Of a stretch of DNA of 64,000 nt, positions 14,159 through 25,534 are shown piece after piece. The translations under genes were made by a program, and so were the position numbers. How positions within the stretch are numbered: the first letter of the stretch is position 1; every line of letters starts with the position of its first letter. The DNA is taken from NCBI GenBank assembly GCA_905182985.1, contig CAJJDN010000049.1:124001-188000 (forward strand), read 5' to 3'. Source of the stretch: Paramecium sonneborni (lineage: Eukaryota; Ciliophora; Oligohymenophorea; Peniculida; Parameciidae). The notes under the pieces are model-generated. The model had not been told where the DNA came from, searched no databases, and was given only the letters and a program-made list of their open reading frames with translations.

Positions 14159-14397
14159 GCTTTTCAATTTGTTGATGATTTTAGTAGTTATACTTGGTTT
14201 TTCTTTAGTATATTTACTAAATGGATTGAACCCAACATATGAACTCTATTTTTTGCCTAACATATTATTATTTATTTGTTTTTAATTATTATACATTTTT
14301 ATAAATAATTTTAACTATCTTACTAAAGTAAAAATAATGAGTTCCTTAAAATTGAAACATTTATTCAATTAAGTATTTGTTATAATAAATAATTTTT
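14159..14397. promoter_or_regulatory. Divergent promoter region
   Basis: 239 bp between the starts of the FG protein (-) and the cyclic-nucleotide-binding protein (+). A plus-strand open frame crosses it but is antisense to the FG gene start and is treated as chance. No motif was recognised. Confidence 0.35.
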
Positions 14398-15968
14398 ATG
14401 TAAAAGTAAATTGATGAGGTTGAACTATTATTAAAAAAGAGTCCTTAACATAGAAGTAAAGCTGAAATAGATCTACTCGTTTCATTAACTTCTTAACTTC
14501 CCTTTTTTAAATAATATACAAAATTGGAAAATGGAATTTAGATCTAAAGAAAATGTTGTAAAAATATGTATTGCGAAAAATTCAAATCATAAGAAATTGT
14601 ATTCTATGTAGGTAACTAATAACTCTAAGCTTTCTAGATAGTGTTGGCACAAAATTCTATATCATTTTAGAAGGACAAGTAACTGTTTTAGTAAGGAAAC
14701 CAAATTAAATTGAAATGGAAGCAGTAAGAATACTCAATAAAGGAGAATCTTTTGGTGAACTGGCACTCTTACATAAACAACCTAGATTAGCAACTATCTA
14801 ATGTCTTAATGATTGCACTTTTGCAGTCTTAGATAAATAATAATTTAAACATATTCTTTAAGAAGAATAATAAAAATAATTAGATGAAGTATCTATCTAT
14901 TAATTATGAAGAACATAGATTATTTCTCACAAATTAAAATATTCTCTCATCTCCATAGAACCTAATTGAAACATATTTATTTAAATTCCTTTCTATATGA
15001 ATTTGAAAAAAATTAAATTGTCATCCAAGAAGGATAAAAAGTTGATTATTTTATCTTAATCAAATCTGGCAGTTTTTTAGTCAAAAAGTTTATTAAATCT
15101 AATCATATTAATGCAAATGTAATTTATATACCTAAAATAGCTTTTTGAAATAGGAGAACTCTAAGTATTTGGATTCTATCATCTCAATATCAATCTACCT
15201 TATGAATATTCTTTAATTTGTAATACAGCTAAAGGATTTGCTTACAAAATTTAACGTACTTCATTGGTAGAAAGAATGTTTGAATAACAATTTGAAGAGT
15301 TAAAATTACATAGAATGGAATTATAATAGTTTGCTGAACTTAGAACATAAACAGATGCTAAAACAGCATTTACTTTTCCATAATTTTATAATTAAAGAAT
15401 TAAAACAGAAGGAAATATAGAATCTCCAATTTTAAATGAAAAACTAATTGAAACTAATAAAAAAATTCAATAAATTTAATAAATTAAAAAATAGCAGAGA
15501 ATTAATATAATTAAATAATAACTTGATTTCTTATCTTAAAAATAGAGAAAACATCCTATCAAAGTAATACCTACAAATGTCTCTCAAACTTAATCTGAAC
15601 TCTTTTTTAAAACAAAAATATGTTATAATTTTATAACATAAAATGATTCTCAAGAATAAGATTATTAATAAATCTAATAAAATTAAACTTAAATAGATAA
15701 ACCAAAAAGCAAAATTAAAAAACTTACATTAAAAACTCATTTTCCAGAAGATATACAGGAGAAATAATCTTGTAATAGTCCCTTAAGTACTTCTTAATCC
15801 TAATTGAGAAGTAATAAAGAAAAGAAAAGAAAGATCTTACCAAATGCATAAAACAGAATTAAATCTAGAACAATTTAATATTAGGCTACCTTTTCTCCTC
15901 TCTACAAAATACCTAATAACCGCTTCTAATTTTTATAAAGCAATGCAACAAGTAATAGAGTTTTTTGA
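14398..15968 (+). CDS. Protein with two cyclic-nucleotide-binding domains
   Basis: The spliced model is 499 residues with introns at 14612-14637 (26 nt), 14889-14911 (23 nt) and 15119-15140 (22 nt). The first cNBD (about residues 60-160) has the phosphate-binding cassette GESFGELALLHKQPRLATI, matching the FGELALxxxxPRxAT core of cAMP/cGMP-binding domains. The second (about 175-290) is degenerate: it has IVIQEGQKVDYFILIKSGSF and GELQVFGFYHL but no clear RAA/RAT arginine. The last 200 residues are basic and Gln-rich. There is no channel, kinase or GEF domain and no PKA inhibitor RRxS site, so it is a stand-alone binding protein rather than a standard PKA regulatory subunit. It probably senses cAMP or cGMP at one site only. 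Confidence 0.85.
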
Positions 15969-16179
15969 TTAAATTCTTAATGATATAAATATATGTATAA
16001 ATGAATTTCTAGTTTTTGCTGAATATTATTTAATGTTTTTATTTGTAATCTAATTTACAGGGAAATTATTTACTTAAAAAATATATTGTCAATTAGTTTA
16101 CTAGAATCTTGATTGAAGAATTCATAAATTAATTTAAATTTTGATTCAAACTCTTTATTGAAATTAATTATAAAAAATA

Positions 16180-16617
16180 TCACTTTTAGCAATTGAGACA
16201 TCCATCACATCTACACAAATGTGTACATGCTAGACCATTTAAAAAACATTCACAATATTTCTTTTGGCATCCAGATTTTTTACAATTGCATCCTTTGAAG
16301 CATTATTTAAATGCTCCTGGATCTCGATTAATAATTTATACTTTAGCCTCCTTTCTTTATTCAGTATTAAGAGTATTATTGAAACAACCAACACAATTGC
16401 AATTTTCTGAACACATTTATCCGTTAGCAAAGCAGTCACAATACTATTTTAGACATTGTGATTTCTTACAATTACATGATCTTTTTATATTGTATAATAA
16501 TAACTTTGTATTGGTAATAATTTTTTAATTATTTGGAGGAGGAAATATTATTTTAATTGGTCGATAAATATTCTTTTAATCTAACTACATTTATGTTTCC
16601 ACTGTTTCCTCTTCCAT
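16180..16617 (-). CDS. Tesmin/TSO1-like CXC-domain DNA-binding protein
   Basis: An intronless frame encodes 145 residues. Two cysteine-rich CXC motifs fill the C-terminal two thirds. The first begins [18 protein letters not shown], the second [17 protein letters not shown], separated by a linker containing [16 protein letters not shown], the RNPxAF-like spacer of the CRC domain. This is the zinc-binding domain of LIN54, tesmin and plant TSO1, which bind CHR-type promoter elements of cell-cycle genes. The first 45 residues are Gln- and Pro-rich. The protein is much shorter than LIN54, so it is essentially a bare DNA-binding module. The second unit ends [11 protein letters not shown] just before the stop. 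Confidence 0.9.
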
Positions 16618-17043
16618 TTCAATTCTATTTTATGGTACTAAAATCCTATATTTGATATTTTTAATACCTAAATGATGAGTCTTTACTAACTTAAAAAGTT
16701 TTCATTAGGTTTAAAATTTGAATTATTTATAATTCGTTAAAAATTATTAATATATAATTATGACAATATTACCTATAAATATTTGTGCATATAATTATAT
16801 CATATATTCATATGTATGAGAAATTTTAATTTTGAAAAGTTCATTTTAATAAGAAGTTCAATATAGATAATATTGATTTCAATTTTATAATAAAAATCTT
16901 ATGTTCTAAATCTTTAGATTTATATCAAATTTGATTATATTCTTATCTATATTCTAAGTATATATATATTTAAATGATTTAAGAATAAAGTGTTTTACGT
17001 AAAATAATATACATTTACTTTATTTATATATAAATTTTAAACT
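16618..17043. other. Intergenic
   Basis: About 425 bp, very AT-rich, between two minus-strand genes. No open frame with family features and no RNA gene was seen; it should include the promoter of the CXC gene. Confidence 0.35.
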
Positions 17044-17793
17044 TCAATAATTATGTGATATGACGAATTTGTCACCTACATTGATAAAGTCACAATTGGC
17101 ATCTTCTTTATTAATGACCAAGCATTTTTAATCTATATTTTAAATAACTCCTTAAACTATCTCAAACTCTTCCCTACCAGCTTTCCAAAGTGCTTTTCCA
17201 TCTGAAGCAATTATAATTTTTCCTAGATGAATACCAACATTCTCTTTATTACTTAAATTTGTATATTATTTTTATAATAGTATTCCGCTACTGTCATAGC
17301 ATTCATCATAATAATCCTTTAATTATTTTTATACTTAATCTCCTAATACTTCTTCCACTTATTTTTAAACTTTTCCCATTTCATGAAAAGGTAGTTTATT
17401 AGGTAATTAAAGGATACAATTGCCTTAACGTAATGCTTATAAAAAAGTCTTTTCTTCTTTTTGATCTTCTTCTTACATCTCTCCAAGAATAACAGGCCTC
17501 ATATGTTATTCTTCAGGATCAATTGGAGGAGGAATACTTGGTAGATCAAAAGAAGATGCGGATGAAAGTGATATTGGATCTGGTATTTGATTTGATATTT
17601 GATTTGATATTTGATATGGTATTGGATCTGGTATTGGATCTGGTATTGAAATTTATATTGATTTATTAAGAGGTTTAGGTGATGTTTGTTTATAACTTAC
17701 ATTTACTTCAAATTTTTTTGGAGGATCTATATTTGCTATATTTTCTTATTGCATAAGATTTTTGAGAAGTTAAGAGGACCCATATTCTTTCAT
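17044..17793 (-). CDS. Hypothetical protein with Pro/Ile/Asp repeats
   Basis: One open frame, 249 residues, no intron. Residues about 55-85 are a short repeat tract of PIPDP and ISNQ units, seen in the DNA as tandem near-copies around 17575-17650. A Ser/Pro-rich stretch (LSSASSFDLPSIPPPIDPEE) follows, then a folded-looking C-terminal half with charged helices and ending KFVISHNY. No known family was recognised. The repeat and Pro-rich part looks disordered. It lies 130 bp downstream of the Pumilio-like gene on the same strand. Confidence 0.65.
17575..17650. repeat. Short tandem repeat inside the proline-repeat gene
   Basis: Near-copies of a 12-base unit (ggtattggatct / gatatttgattt) are stacked about six times. 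They encode the PIPDP/ISNQ tract and could vary in copy number between strains. Confidence 0.7.
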
Positions 17794-17923
17794 TTATTTG
17801 ATTCTTATTAATGTATAAAATTAATTAATTAAATTATTATCAAAAGTTTGAAGCAACAAAAATTGTCTTTTTCTTTATTACAAAGAAACTATATGTTTTA
17901 TTTTTATAATCATTTTAATATTA

Positions 17924-19458
17924 TCAATTTTAATCATTTAACTATGTTGTCAAAAGAGTAAATATTCTTTATCCATATTCTGATTATCTTAAGTATTATA
18001 ATAAATTTGAATTCTATTTAATTAGATTTAACAGTTATTGGGTATGTTCAATATCAAAAACTTATAATAACTTTTTTATAACATAATTTCCAAATGGATT
18101 TGTTGCTATATTTACAAAAATGAACCTAAAATAGAATATATTGTATTACATTCCATTTTAATCTGAAGGTTTGATTAAAATTTAAACAAAACTATTTTTA
18201 AGTTTTGGAGATAAATATTCAAGGATAGCTTCTACAGTATTACTCGCATATTTATTGAAACATAAGGATTCTAAATGATCAAAGATATAATTTGCAATAA
18301 GTTCTAGACTTTTTGGCTATTTAATGGCATATTAAATGATATGATTTCCATATTAAGATTTATAGAGGAGATTTTAATACGATATACAGATTTATATCAA
18401 ATTATCCACTTAAAATGGATAATTATCAATTAACTTTTAGATAATTTTACATCCATATTAAGAATCACACATATTTACACATAAATCTTCACTTGGTTTC
18501 AATATAAATTTAACTACATCTATAGGAAAGTTTTCCAAACATTTTAGAATTACATACTTACCATTTTAATCAATGAGCAGAGATTAAACATTTTTTTTAA
18601 TTTCTTGAATAAATGGACTTATTAAACGATCTTTGTTAGAAATAATATCAATAAGTTTTTAAATAACTCTACATCCAAAATTATTTTTGGATAATTCATT
18701 AACATAAGGCAATAATTATTAAAAGATCTAAATTTATTATACTAAACTTCCTAAAAAAAATATTTAAGTATTTTAATACCTTTTTCAAGGATCTTCTAAA
18801 TTAAATAATTACCAAAAATGTCTTTTGAGAATTCTTAACAATTAGCTTATACTTTATAAAATATTTATTATCTTTAATTGGGTGATCCAGTCTCAAATAT
18901 TTTTTAAACCTTCCTTGATAGCACTTGATTTCCACACATATTCTCCTATAATATATTAATATTAAAAAAAATTACAATATCAATATCTAATTATAGATCT
19001 AAATTTTGACTTGGTTTTTAATATTAAGGCCAAATTTGATTAGTTTAACTGAAAAATATAGGTGAAAATTATTCAGGGGATTTTTAAAAGTAATCAAAAC
19101 AAACAGAATTTCCAAAAATCATTGAAGTCTCTAAACTTGTCTAATTATCCGAACTAAATGAAGTGCAAACTCCAGGATTTTTATATTAAACTTTTTTATC
19201 TGGTGAAATAGGACTGCATATTTGATCTGAACATAAACTTATTTATTCAAAGGATTTGCTAAATGAATCTGTCGTTTAAAACTTATATTAATTTTAGAGT
19301 TTTATATAAGTTTGAGTTTAATTGCATTCAGCACTCACATTTAATTTCTTCTAATCGTAAGAGTCATTTTCATCAGTTACTTATATTTAAAAGAGTAATT
19401 TACTTGATAAAATCGATCCTAACAAATTTTACTCGGTTTCAAAATCATCATCTGTCAT
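17924..19458 (-). CDS. Pumilio/PUF-family RNA-binding protein
   Basis: The model is 491 residues with two introns (30 and 29 nt) that restore one frame. The N-terminal 170 residues are acidic, Ser/Gln-rich and probably disordered. The C-terminal 320 residues hold at least seven PUF repeats, recognisable by their RNA-contact helices: FGNYLIQKIL, NFGCRVIQKLI, NGKYVILKCL, QYGCKIIQKLI, QYGNHIIQYAI, YASNTVEAIL and FGNYVIKKLL. Residues such as N..Q, C..Q and N..H at base-recognition positions are typical of proteins that bind 3' UTRs and repress or localise mRNA. The second gene exon carries the first repeat. The C-terminus ends shortly after the last repeat. Confidence 0.92.
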
Positions 19459-19895
19459 AATTTAATTAAATTAATAAATATAATAAAAGAATTATTTTTA
19501 AAATACTAATTTCTTTCTCTTATTCTCATCTATTTGGAATAATAAGTTTTGATTTTATTAGACCTTGTGAAATTATCAGTAGCGACTAAATTAAAAATAA
19601 AAATAAAACCTAATCATTTTATATAACTGTAACTAACACATTTATTATTCTTAAATTTCATCTAGAATATATTGATAAAAATTTAATTAAAAATAATTAT
19701 ATTTGAAGATGAATCTAACTCATAGAATATCATAGATCTAAAATTAATTCTGATCTAAATATGTCACAATATATATATAAAGAACCAACATAGAGTATAT
19801 TTATAATCGATAATTGATTATAGTAAAACTAATATTTTTCATGAATGTTACATATTATTTCTTGTTATAATAAGTTATTTTAGTTTTATAAAATA
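19459..19895. promoter_or_regulatory. Divergent intergenic region
   Basis: 437 bp between the starts of the Pumilio-like gene (-) and a small membrane-protein gene (+). AT-rich, with no recognisable motif. Confidence 0.35.
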
Positions 19896-20547
19896 ATGAA
19901 AGTGAATATTAGTTATTTTATAATAACTTTGTGCTATGCTACAGAATGGATAAAAGATATTGAAACTTAGCGGCTTTATTTATGCGATAGAGTTGCTGGG
20001 TTTTATTATGACAAAAATTAAGATTAGATTTTTAGTTATTTTTCTGAATACGATGAGACTTCAAAATAAGATCTTGTATTGAATCATTTTTTTTATATGA
20101 TGAATAATTGCATGTAAGAGTTAAGGGAAAGATATCCTGATTCAACAATCGATGATTCCTTAGTTTAATCTATTGATTGGGTTGATTTTATTAAGCCTGA
20201 ATAATTTATGTTTGATAAACGTGATTTAGGATAGTTAACACTAGATGAAATTGAAATAAAGGGTAGAATGTATACAGAAAAATAACTAGTAATAATTTGA
20301 ATAAAATTAGATTTTAGAAAATTATGAAAGAAACTAAAATAGTTTTACTAAATTTTTAAGATCCTATAATCTAACTGAAAAGTCAATATCAATATTTGCA
20401 ATAGTGATAATAATGTCTATATTTTTTTATAATTTCATAAAAGGTAATAAATGAAAATATATTAAAAAAGCAATGAAATTTATTATATAAGAGCATATAA
20501 AAGAGGAAGAATAGCGTAAAAACAAGAAGAAAAAGAAAATAAATTGA
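19896..20547 (+). CDS. Small secretory-pathway membrane protein, unknown
   Basis: The model has 200 residues with introns of 22 and 27 nt, and the spliced length divides by three. It has a signal peptide (MKVNISYFIITLCYATEW), an extracytoplasmic acidic domain of about 130 residues, one transmembrane helix (SIFAIVIIMSIFFYNFI) and a short, very basic tail ending RKNKKKKKIN. That tail could be a cytosolic retention or positive-inside signal. The layout is type I single-pass. No family was recognised. Confidence 0.7.
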
Positions 20548-20739
20548 TATATTTCATTTATATATATATAATTTCAGCAATATCTTTAATAATTAGTACA
20601 CGTAAAAATTTAATAATTCAATATTAATATTACATATTTGAATGTTGTTAAAAATAAAATAACAATTAATTATTATTATATTTAAGAAAGAATATATTTG
20701 TGCAATCTTATATTCATGCAAATTGAATAACAATCAATT

Positions 20740-23700
20740 ATGAATAGTGGAATTTATAGTTTATGGTAAGGGATTGATGAAGAGGAGTTTAAAAGAGAGA
20801 AAAGAAAATAATAAAAGTAAGCTCATCCATAATTTTCTGAGCTGACTGATAAGTTAAAATAAAGAAAATAAAATTTGAATATTTAGAAAAAAAGAAAGAA
20901 AAACAATAAAGTATATCAGATAAAATTTAAATCAATGATAATGGGTCAGAATAATAGGAGTGAACTTAAGTATATATTTTTTGAATTTGAAAAGCAATTA
21001 AAATATGAGACAAAGCCTTAATTTGTGTTATTAGTAAAACCAAACAAAGAGGAGATTTAGATTGATTTATAATATAATATATAGATGAACAAGTAAAGAA
21101 TTTGAATAATAGAATTTTAGTATTTAATAAAAGAAGACAAATCAAAGATTTCTAGTTTTAAGTATAAATACTAAAAAAATAAAGTATAATTATAGGAGAG
21201 TGATTTTGGACATACAGAATATAAATTAAGATTAGTAGATCCTGATTCAAAAAGATTAACTTATTTAACAACATAATGAATTTTAGATTATCTGAAGGAA
21301 ATGGAATGGCATATTATAAAATTGGAGTAGAAGATAGTGGTAATCCTTTAGGTTTAAATAAATCTGATATGCTTGGATCATTAAATACATTATGTTTAAT
21401 GGCTTAATCTTTGAAGGCAGAATTATTGGTTGTAGGTATAAATGAAGGAACAAATGGAAAAAATGTGAAGTAATAGTTAGAAAAGGTTTAAAAGATGGAA
21501 TAAATTTGGATATAAGAATGTTATTATTAGGAGAAAGTGGATCTGGTAAAACTTCACTTCTAGGTGTACTAAATATTGGATAATTAGATAATGGTTAAGG
21601 ATTGGCAAGAATGAAATTTTTAAAGAATATATATAAAATTACATCTGGAAAAACATAAAGAGTCAGTCATACTGTTATAGGTTTTGATAGTGAAGGTAAA
21701 ATTATGAATCACTAAAATCAATTAAATTTCAGTCTTACTTGTATGGTTGAAAAATTAGTAGATTTACCTACTAAATTAATTACTTTTATTGATATGGGTG
21801 GAACAAAAAGAGCACATAATTAAATGATTTAAATTATTAACTCTTAATTTACAGATTATGCTTTTTTAACCATATCTTCATTATAATAAATTGGAAAACC
21901 AACTATGGATTTTCTTAATTTAATTTAAATTTAATAAATACCTTTTATGATTGCTGTCACTCATGTTGATTAAATTATGGAACATTATTATGCAGATAAA
22001 ATAGAATAATTGAAAGATATGATTAAATCATTATAAATATAAAGTGTTCCAATTGTAGTTAGAACTGAAGAAGATGTTGTCTTATTTAGTAAATAAATCC
22101 TAAGTCAAACTTTAATTCCAATATTCTTAATATCAAATTTTAAATAAAAAACATTAGATTACTTTATCGAATTTTTGAATTTGTTACCTTCAACAAATGA
22201 ATTAAAAAATAATTCTAATTTAGATACAGAATATTGTATTCACAATGTGTTTGAAATTAACAATCAAAAAGTTCTTGGAGGCACAGTACTCAAAGGAATT
22301 ATCAGAGTCAAATAAATCTTGTAAATGGGACCAGATAAATATGGTCGCTTTTTTCCTATTTAAATTGAAGAAATTTAATGTAATAGAGTTTAAGTAATAA
22401 TAATCTATTATAAATAAAGGTTAAATCTGCTTAATGTGGATAAATATGTACAATTAGATTTAAATAAAGTAATCTTACCTAATAATTTGGATCAGATTTA
22501 AATCCAATTAGACGAGGAATGGTTTTAATTGAAGGTAAAAGCAATAAATAATATGCTTGGGATTTTCAAGCTGAAATTTGACTCTTTGATGATTAAAAAG
22601 AAGCCAAAAAAATTGCAGTTAGTTTTGAACCTGTAATAAATACTCAATGTACTAGGTAATTTATATTTATTTAATATTAGATAAATTTGTAAGATTATAA
22701 GAGAAGAAGAATTAATCTAATTTGAAACTCTAACAATAAGAAAAAAATAATCAAAATCTATTGATGAGTCTTGCATGTAAAAACCTTAAACTCCTTCAAC
22801 AAGAACATCTTTTAGAAAATAAAGTGAACTACTTAAAAAAGCAAGTAGTTCTAATAATTTAAACAAATAATCATATATAGTAGTCCAAGAAGANNNNNNN
22901 NNNNNNNNNNNNNNNNNNNNNNNNNNNNNNNNNNNNNNNNNNNNNNNNNNNATTAGTAGATTTACCTACTAAATTAATTACTTTTATTGATATGGGTGGA
23001 ACAAAAAGAGCACATAATTAAATGATTTAAATTATTAACTCTTAATTTACAGATTATGCTTTTTTAACCATATCTTCATTATAATAAATTGGAAAACCAA
23101 CTATGGATTTTCTTAATTTAATTTAAATTTAATAAATACCTTTTATGATTGCTGTCACTCATGTTGATTAAATTATGGAACATTATTATGCAGATAAAAT
23201 AGAATAATTGAAAGATATGATTAAATCATTATAAATATAAAGTGTTCCAATTGTAGTTAGAACTGAAGAAGATGTTGTCTTATTTAGTAAATAAATCCTA
23301 AGTCAAACTTTAATTCCAATATTCTTAATATCAAATTTTAAATAAAAAACATTAGATTACTTTATCGAATTTTTGAATTTGTTACCTTCAACAAATGAAT
23401 TAAAAAATAATTCTAATTTAGATACAGAATATTGTATTCACAATGTGTTTGAAATTAACAATCAAAAAGTTCTTGGAGGCACAGTACTCAAAGGAATTAT
23501 CAGAGTCAAATAAATCTTGTAAATGGGACCAGATAAATATGGTCGCTTTTTTCCTATTTAAATTGAAGAAATTTAATGTAATAGAGTTTAAGTAATAATA
23601 ATCTATTATAAATAAAGGTTAAATCTGCTTAATGTGGATAAATATGTACAATTAGATTTAAATAAAGTAATCTTACCTAATAATTTGGATCAGATTTAAA

Positions 23701-24331
23701 TCCAATTAGACGAGGAATGGTTTTAATTGAAGGTAAAAGCAATAAATAATATGCTTGGGATTTTCAAGCTGAAATTTGACTCTTTGATGATTAAAAAGAA
23801 GCCAAAAAAATTGCAGTTAGTTTTGAACCTGTAATAAATACTCAATGTACTAGGTAATTTATATTTATTTAATATTAGATAAATTTGTAAGATTATAAGA
23901 GAAGAAGAATTAATCTAATTTGAAACTCTAACAATAAGAAAAAAATAATCAAAATCTATTGATGAGTCTTGCATGTAAAAACCTTAAACTCCTTCAACAA
24001 GAACATCTTTTAGAAAATAAAGTGAACTACTTAAAAAAGCAAGTAGTTCTAATAATTTAAACAAATAATCATATATAGTAGTCCAAGAAGAAAAGGTAGT
24101 AGCTAAATTAAATCATATATAAATGATGATGATCAAAAAAAGACAGATTTATTTGTGATAAATGAAAAAATAGAAAAACCCTAAGAGTTTATTGAATTAA
24201 TTCCTAAATAACCTTATCTAATAAGATTAAAATTCAAATATTTCTCTGAATATATCACAAAAGGAATGAAACTTATCATTAATGATAATGGATTACAAGC
24301 TTGGGGTTTTATAAAATATATAAATTATTGA
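20740..24331 (+). CDS. GTPBP1/2-like translational GTPase, interrupted; contains an assembly duplication
   Basis: Translation shows the GTPBP1/GTPBP2 order: lysine-rich N-terminus, EYKLRLVDP region, G domain and a beta-barrel (VLGGTVLKGII; RRGMVLI; YITKGMKLI). GTPBP1/2 are eEF1A-like GTPases linked to ribosome rescue and mRNA decay. The P-loop is GESGSGKTS. G3 is DMGGTKR where the family has DxAGHxK, and G4 is THVD rather than NKxD. One frame break lies near 21270-21280, another at an A6 run (21458-21463), and a third within about 22840-22893. An in-frame TGA at 22579-22581 sits in the barrel where the family is open. Introns of about 25-27 nt occur near 22400, 22470 and 22660. The stretch 21754-22893 reappears after the N gap, so the true gene is about 2.4 kb. 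It may be a pseudogene or carry sequencing errors. Confidence 0.75.
21754..22893. repeat. Left copy of a 1,140-bp direct repeat at an assembly gap
   Basis: By line-by-line comparison it matches 22952-24091 with a constant offset of 1198. It ends at the first N. This is the typical look of two contig ends that overlap but were not merged. Confidence 0.93.
22894..22951. other. Assembly gap (58 N)
   Basis: A run of 58 undetermined bases inside the GTPBP-like gene, flanked on both sides by the same 1,140-bp sequence. The gap is probably of negative size. Confidence 0.98.
22952..24091. repeat. Right copy of the 1,140-bp direct repeat
   Basis: Matches 21754-22893 and continues directly into the 3' end of the same gene. 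It should be collapsed with the left copy; the in-frame TGA reappears at 23777-23779. Confidence 0.93.
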
Positions 24332-24481
24332 TATGGTAATAAAATTTTGTTATTTAAACATTCAATATTTTGTACTAATTTTGATCTTAACATTATCTAA
24401 TATTTATGAACAAATTTTAGGTAAATAAGAATTCTAATTCTTCTTATAAATCGAATTTCCTTTAATGAAATTATAAAAATT

Positions 24482-25412
24482 ATGAGCAAAAAAAGTAACA
24501 AAATAAAAAACAACAGATTCATTGAGATCTTCAAATAGATCCTTGATGTACTATCAATCACAAATCTAGTGTACTGAGTATATAGACATAATAAAGTGGG
24601 ATGAAGAAGGAATAAAAATTAAAATAATTGATAAATCTTTATTATAAGAGAATGTGTTACCTCGATTTTTCAAGCATAGCAATTATTCAAGTTTTTTAAG
24701 GTATTTCCATTGAATTTAACAGATAATTAAATATTTATGGTTTTACTAGTTGTAAGGATTAAAATGGGATCTTGACATATGAACACCCATATTTTACTTA
24801 GAACAAGATTATATAGAAATTCATATAGAAAAAGAAGCAAACTCAAGTGGAGAAACAACAAATAGGGACATATCTAATGGAATAAGAAGAATTAAAAAAC
24901 ACAATGAAATCTTTGAAATAAGAATAAATAAATATTTAGCAATAATTGGTTACTTTCATTTAACAATAATTGAGATTTTAGCGTCACTTCAAATTAATCA
25001 TTGAAGTAACATTTTATCGAATCATTTTAGAAACTTTTAGAAATTAAGGCTATTTAGGAAAGAAGAGGAGTATTTTTTATTGAAAGTATAAGAATGGTAG
25101 TTCGAGCAATGAAACCAGAGGCTTGTAATAAAAATTGATAATAAATTGATAGAGGCTTCATTTTAGTATCTAATAAAGTGTGTATTTCCAAAAGAGGAAG
25201 ATCTTTGGATGAGTGACACATTATCTATAAAAGAAGATGAAATTGATATTCAATTTCCAACTTCTCCTGCTCCTTTTGGGAAAGCTGTTGTTGATGATAT
25301 TGGAAATTATCTTAGCCATAAGTAGGATCAATTCAATCTTGAAACTTTGGAGCCTGTTTGGTTTTTTGGTTAACAAGAATCAGATTTGAGCTTCTTTGGG
25401 TTTGATTTGTGA
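24482..25412 (+). CDS. Heat-shock-factor-type transcription factor, copy 1
   Basis: Four introns (22, 22, 25, 22 nt; the first at 24548-24569) give a 279-residue protein. The N-terminal 95 residues are an HSF DNA-binding domain: IIKWDEEG (wing strand region), then the recognition helix segment FKHSNYSSFLRQLNIYGF, which matches the HSF consensus closely, with an intron splitting the arginine codon of LRQLN. A Gln-rich coiled-coil follows (about 105-175), fitting an HR-A/B oligomerisation region. The acidic C-terminus with aromatic residues (PVWFFGQQESDLSFFGFDL) looks like an activation domain. HSFs bind nGAAn arrays in heat-shock promoters. It is followed 120 bp downstream by a second HSF-like gene. 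Confidence 0.93.
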
Positions 25413-25534
25413 TGCTTAATATGTTTTATTTATAATTTTAAATAATTTGATAAAATATATTTAAATTAATCTTATTATGACCAAATAAACTAAAACATTA
25501 CATATCATCAGAAAAATTATATTATTAATATTGT

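Noticed and set aside
14025..14413. Plus-strand open frame of 129 codons with hydrophobic helices just before the cyclic-nucleotide-binding gene
   Set aside because: Its first third is antisense to the well-supported start of the FG gene (ATG at 14158), and its end overlaps the start of the next gene. A 34-nt intron could join it to that gene, but this is longer than any other intron found here.
16193..16528. Plus-strand open frame of 111 codons
   Set aside because: It is the mirror of the cysteine-rich CXC domain on the other strand; the Cys codons create His/Gln-rich antisense text.
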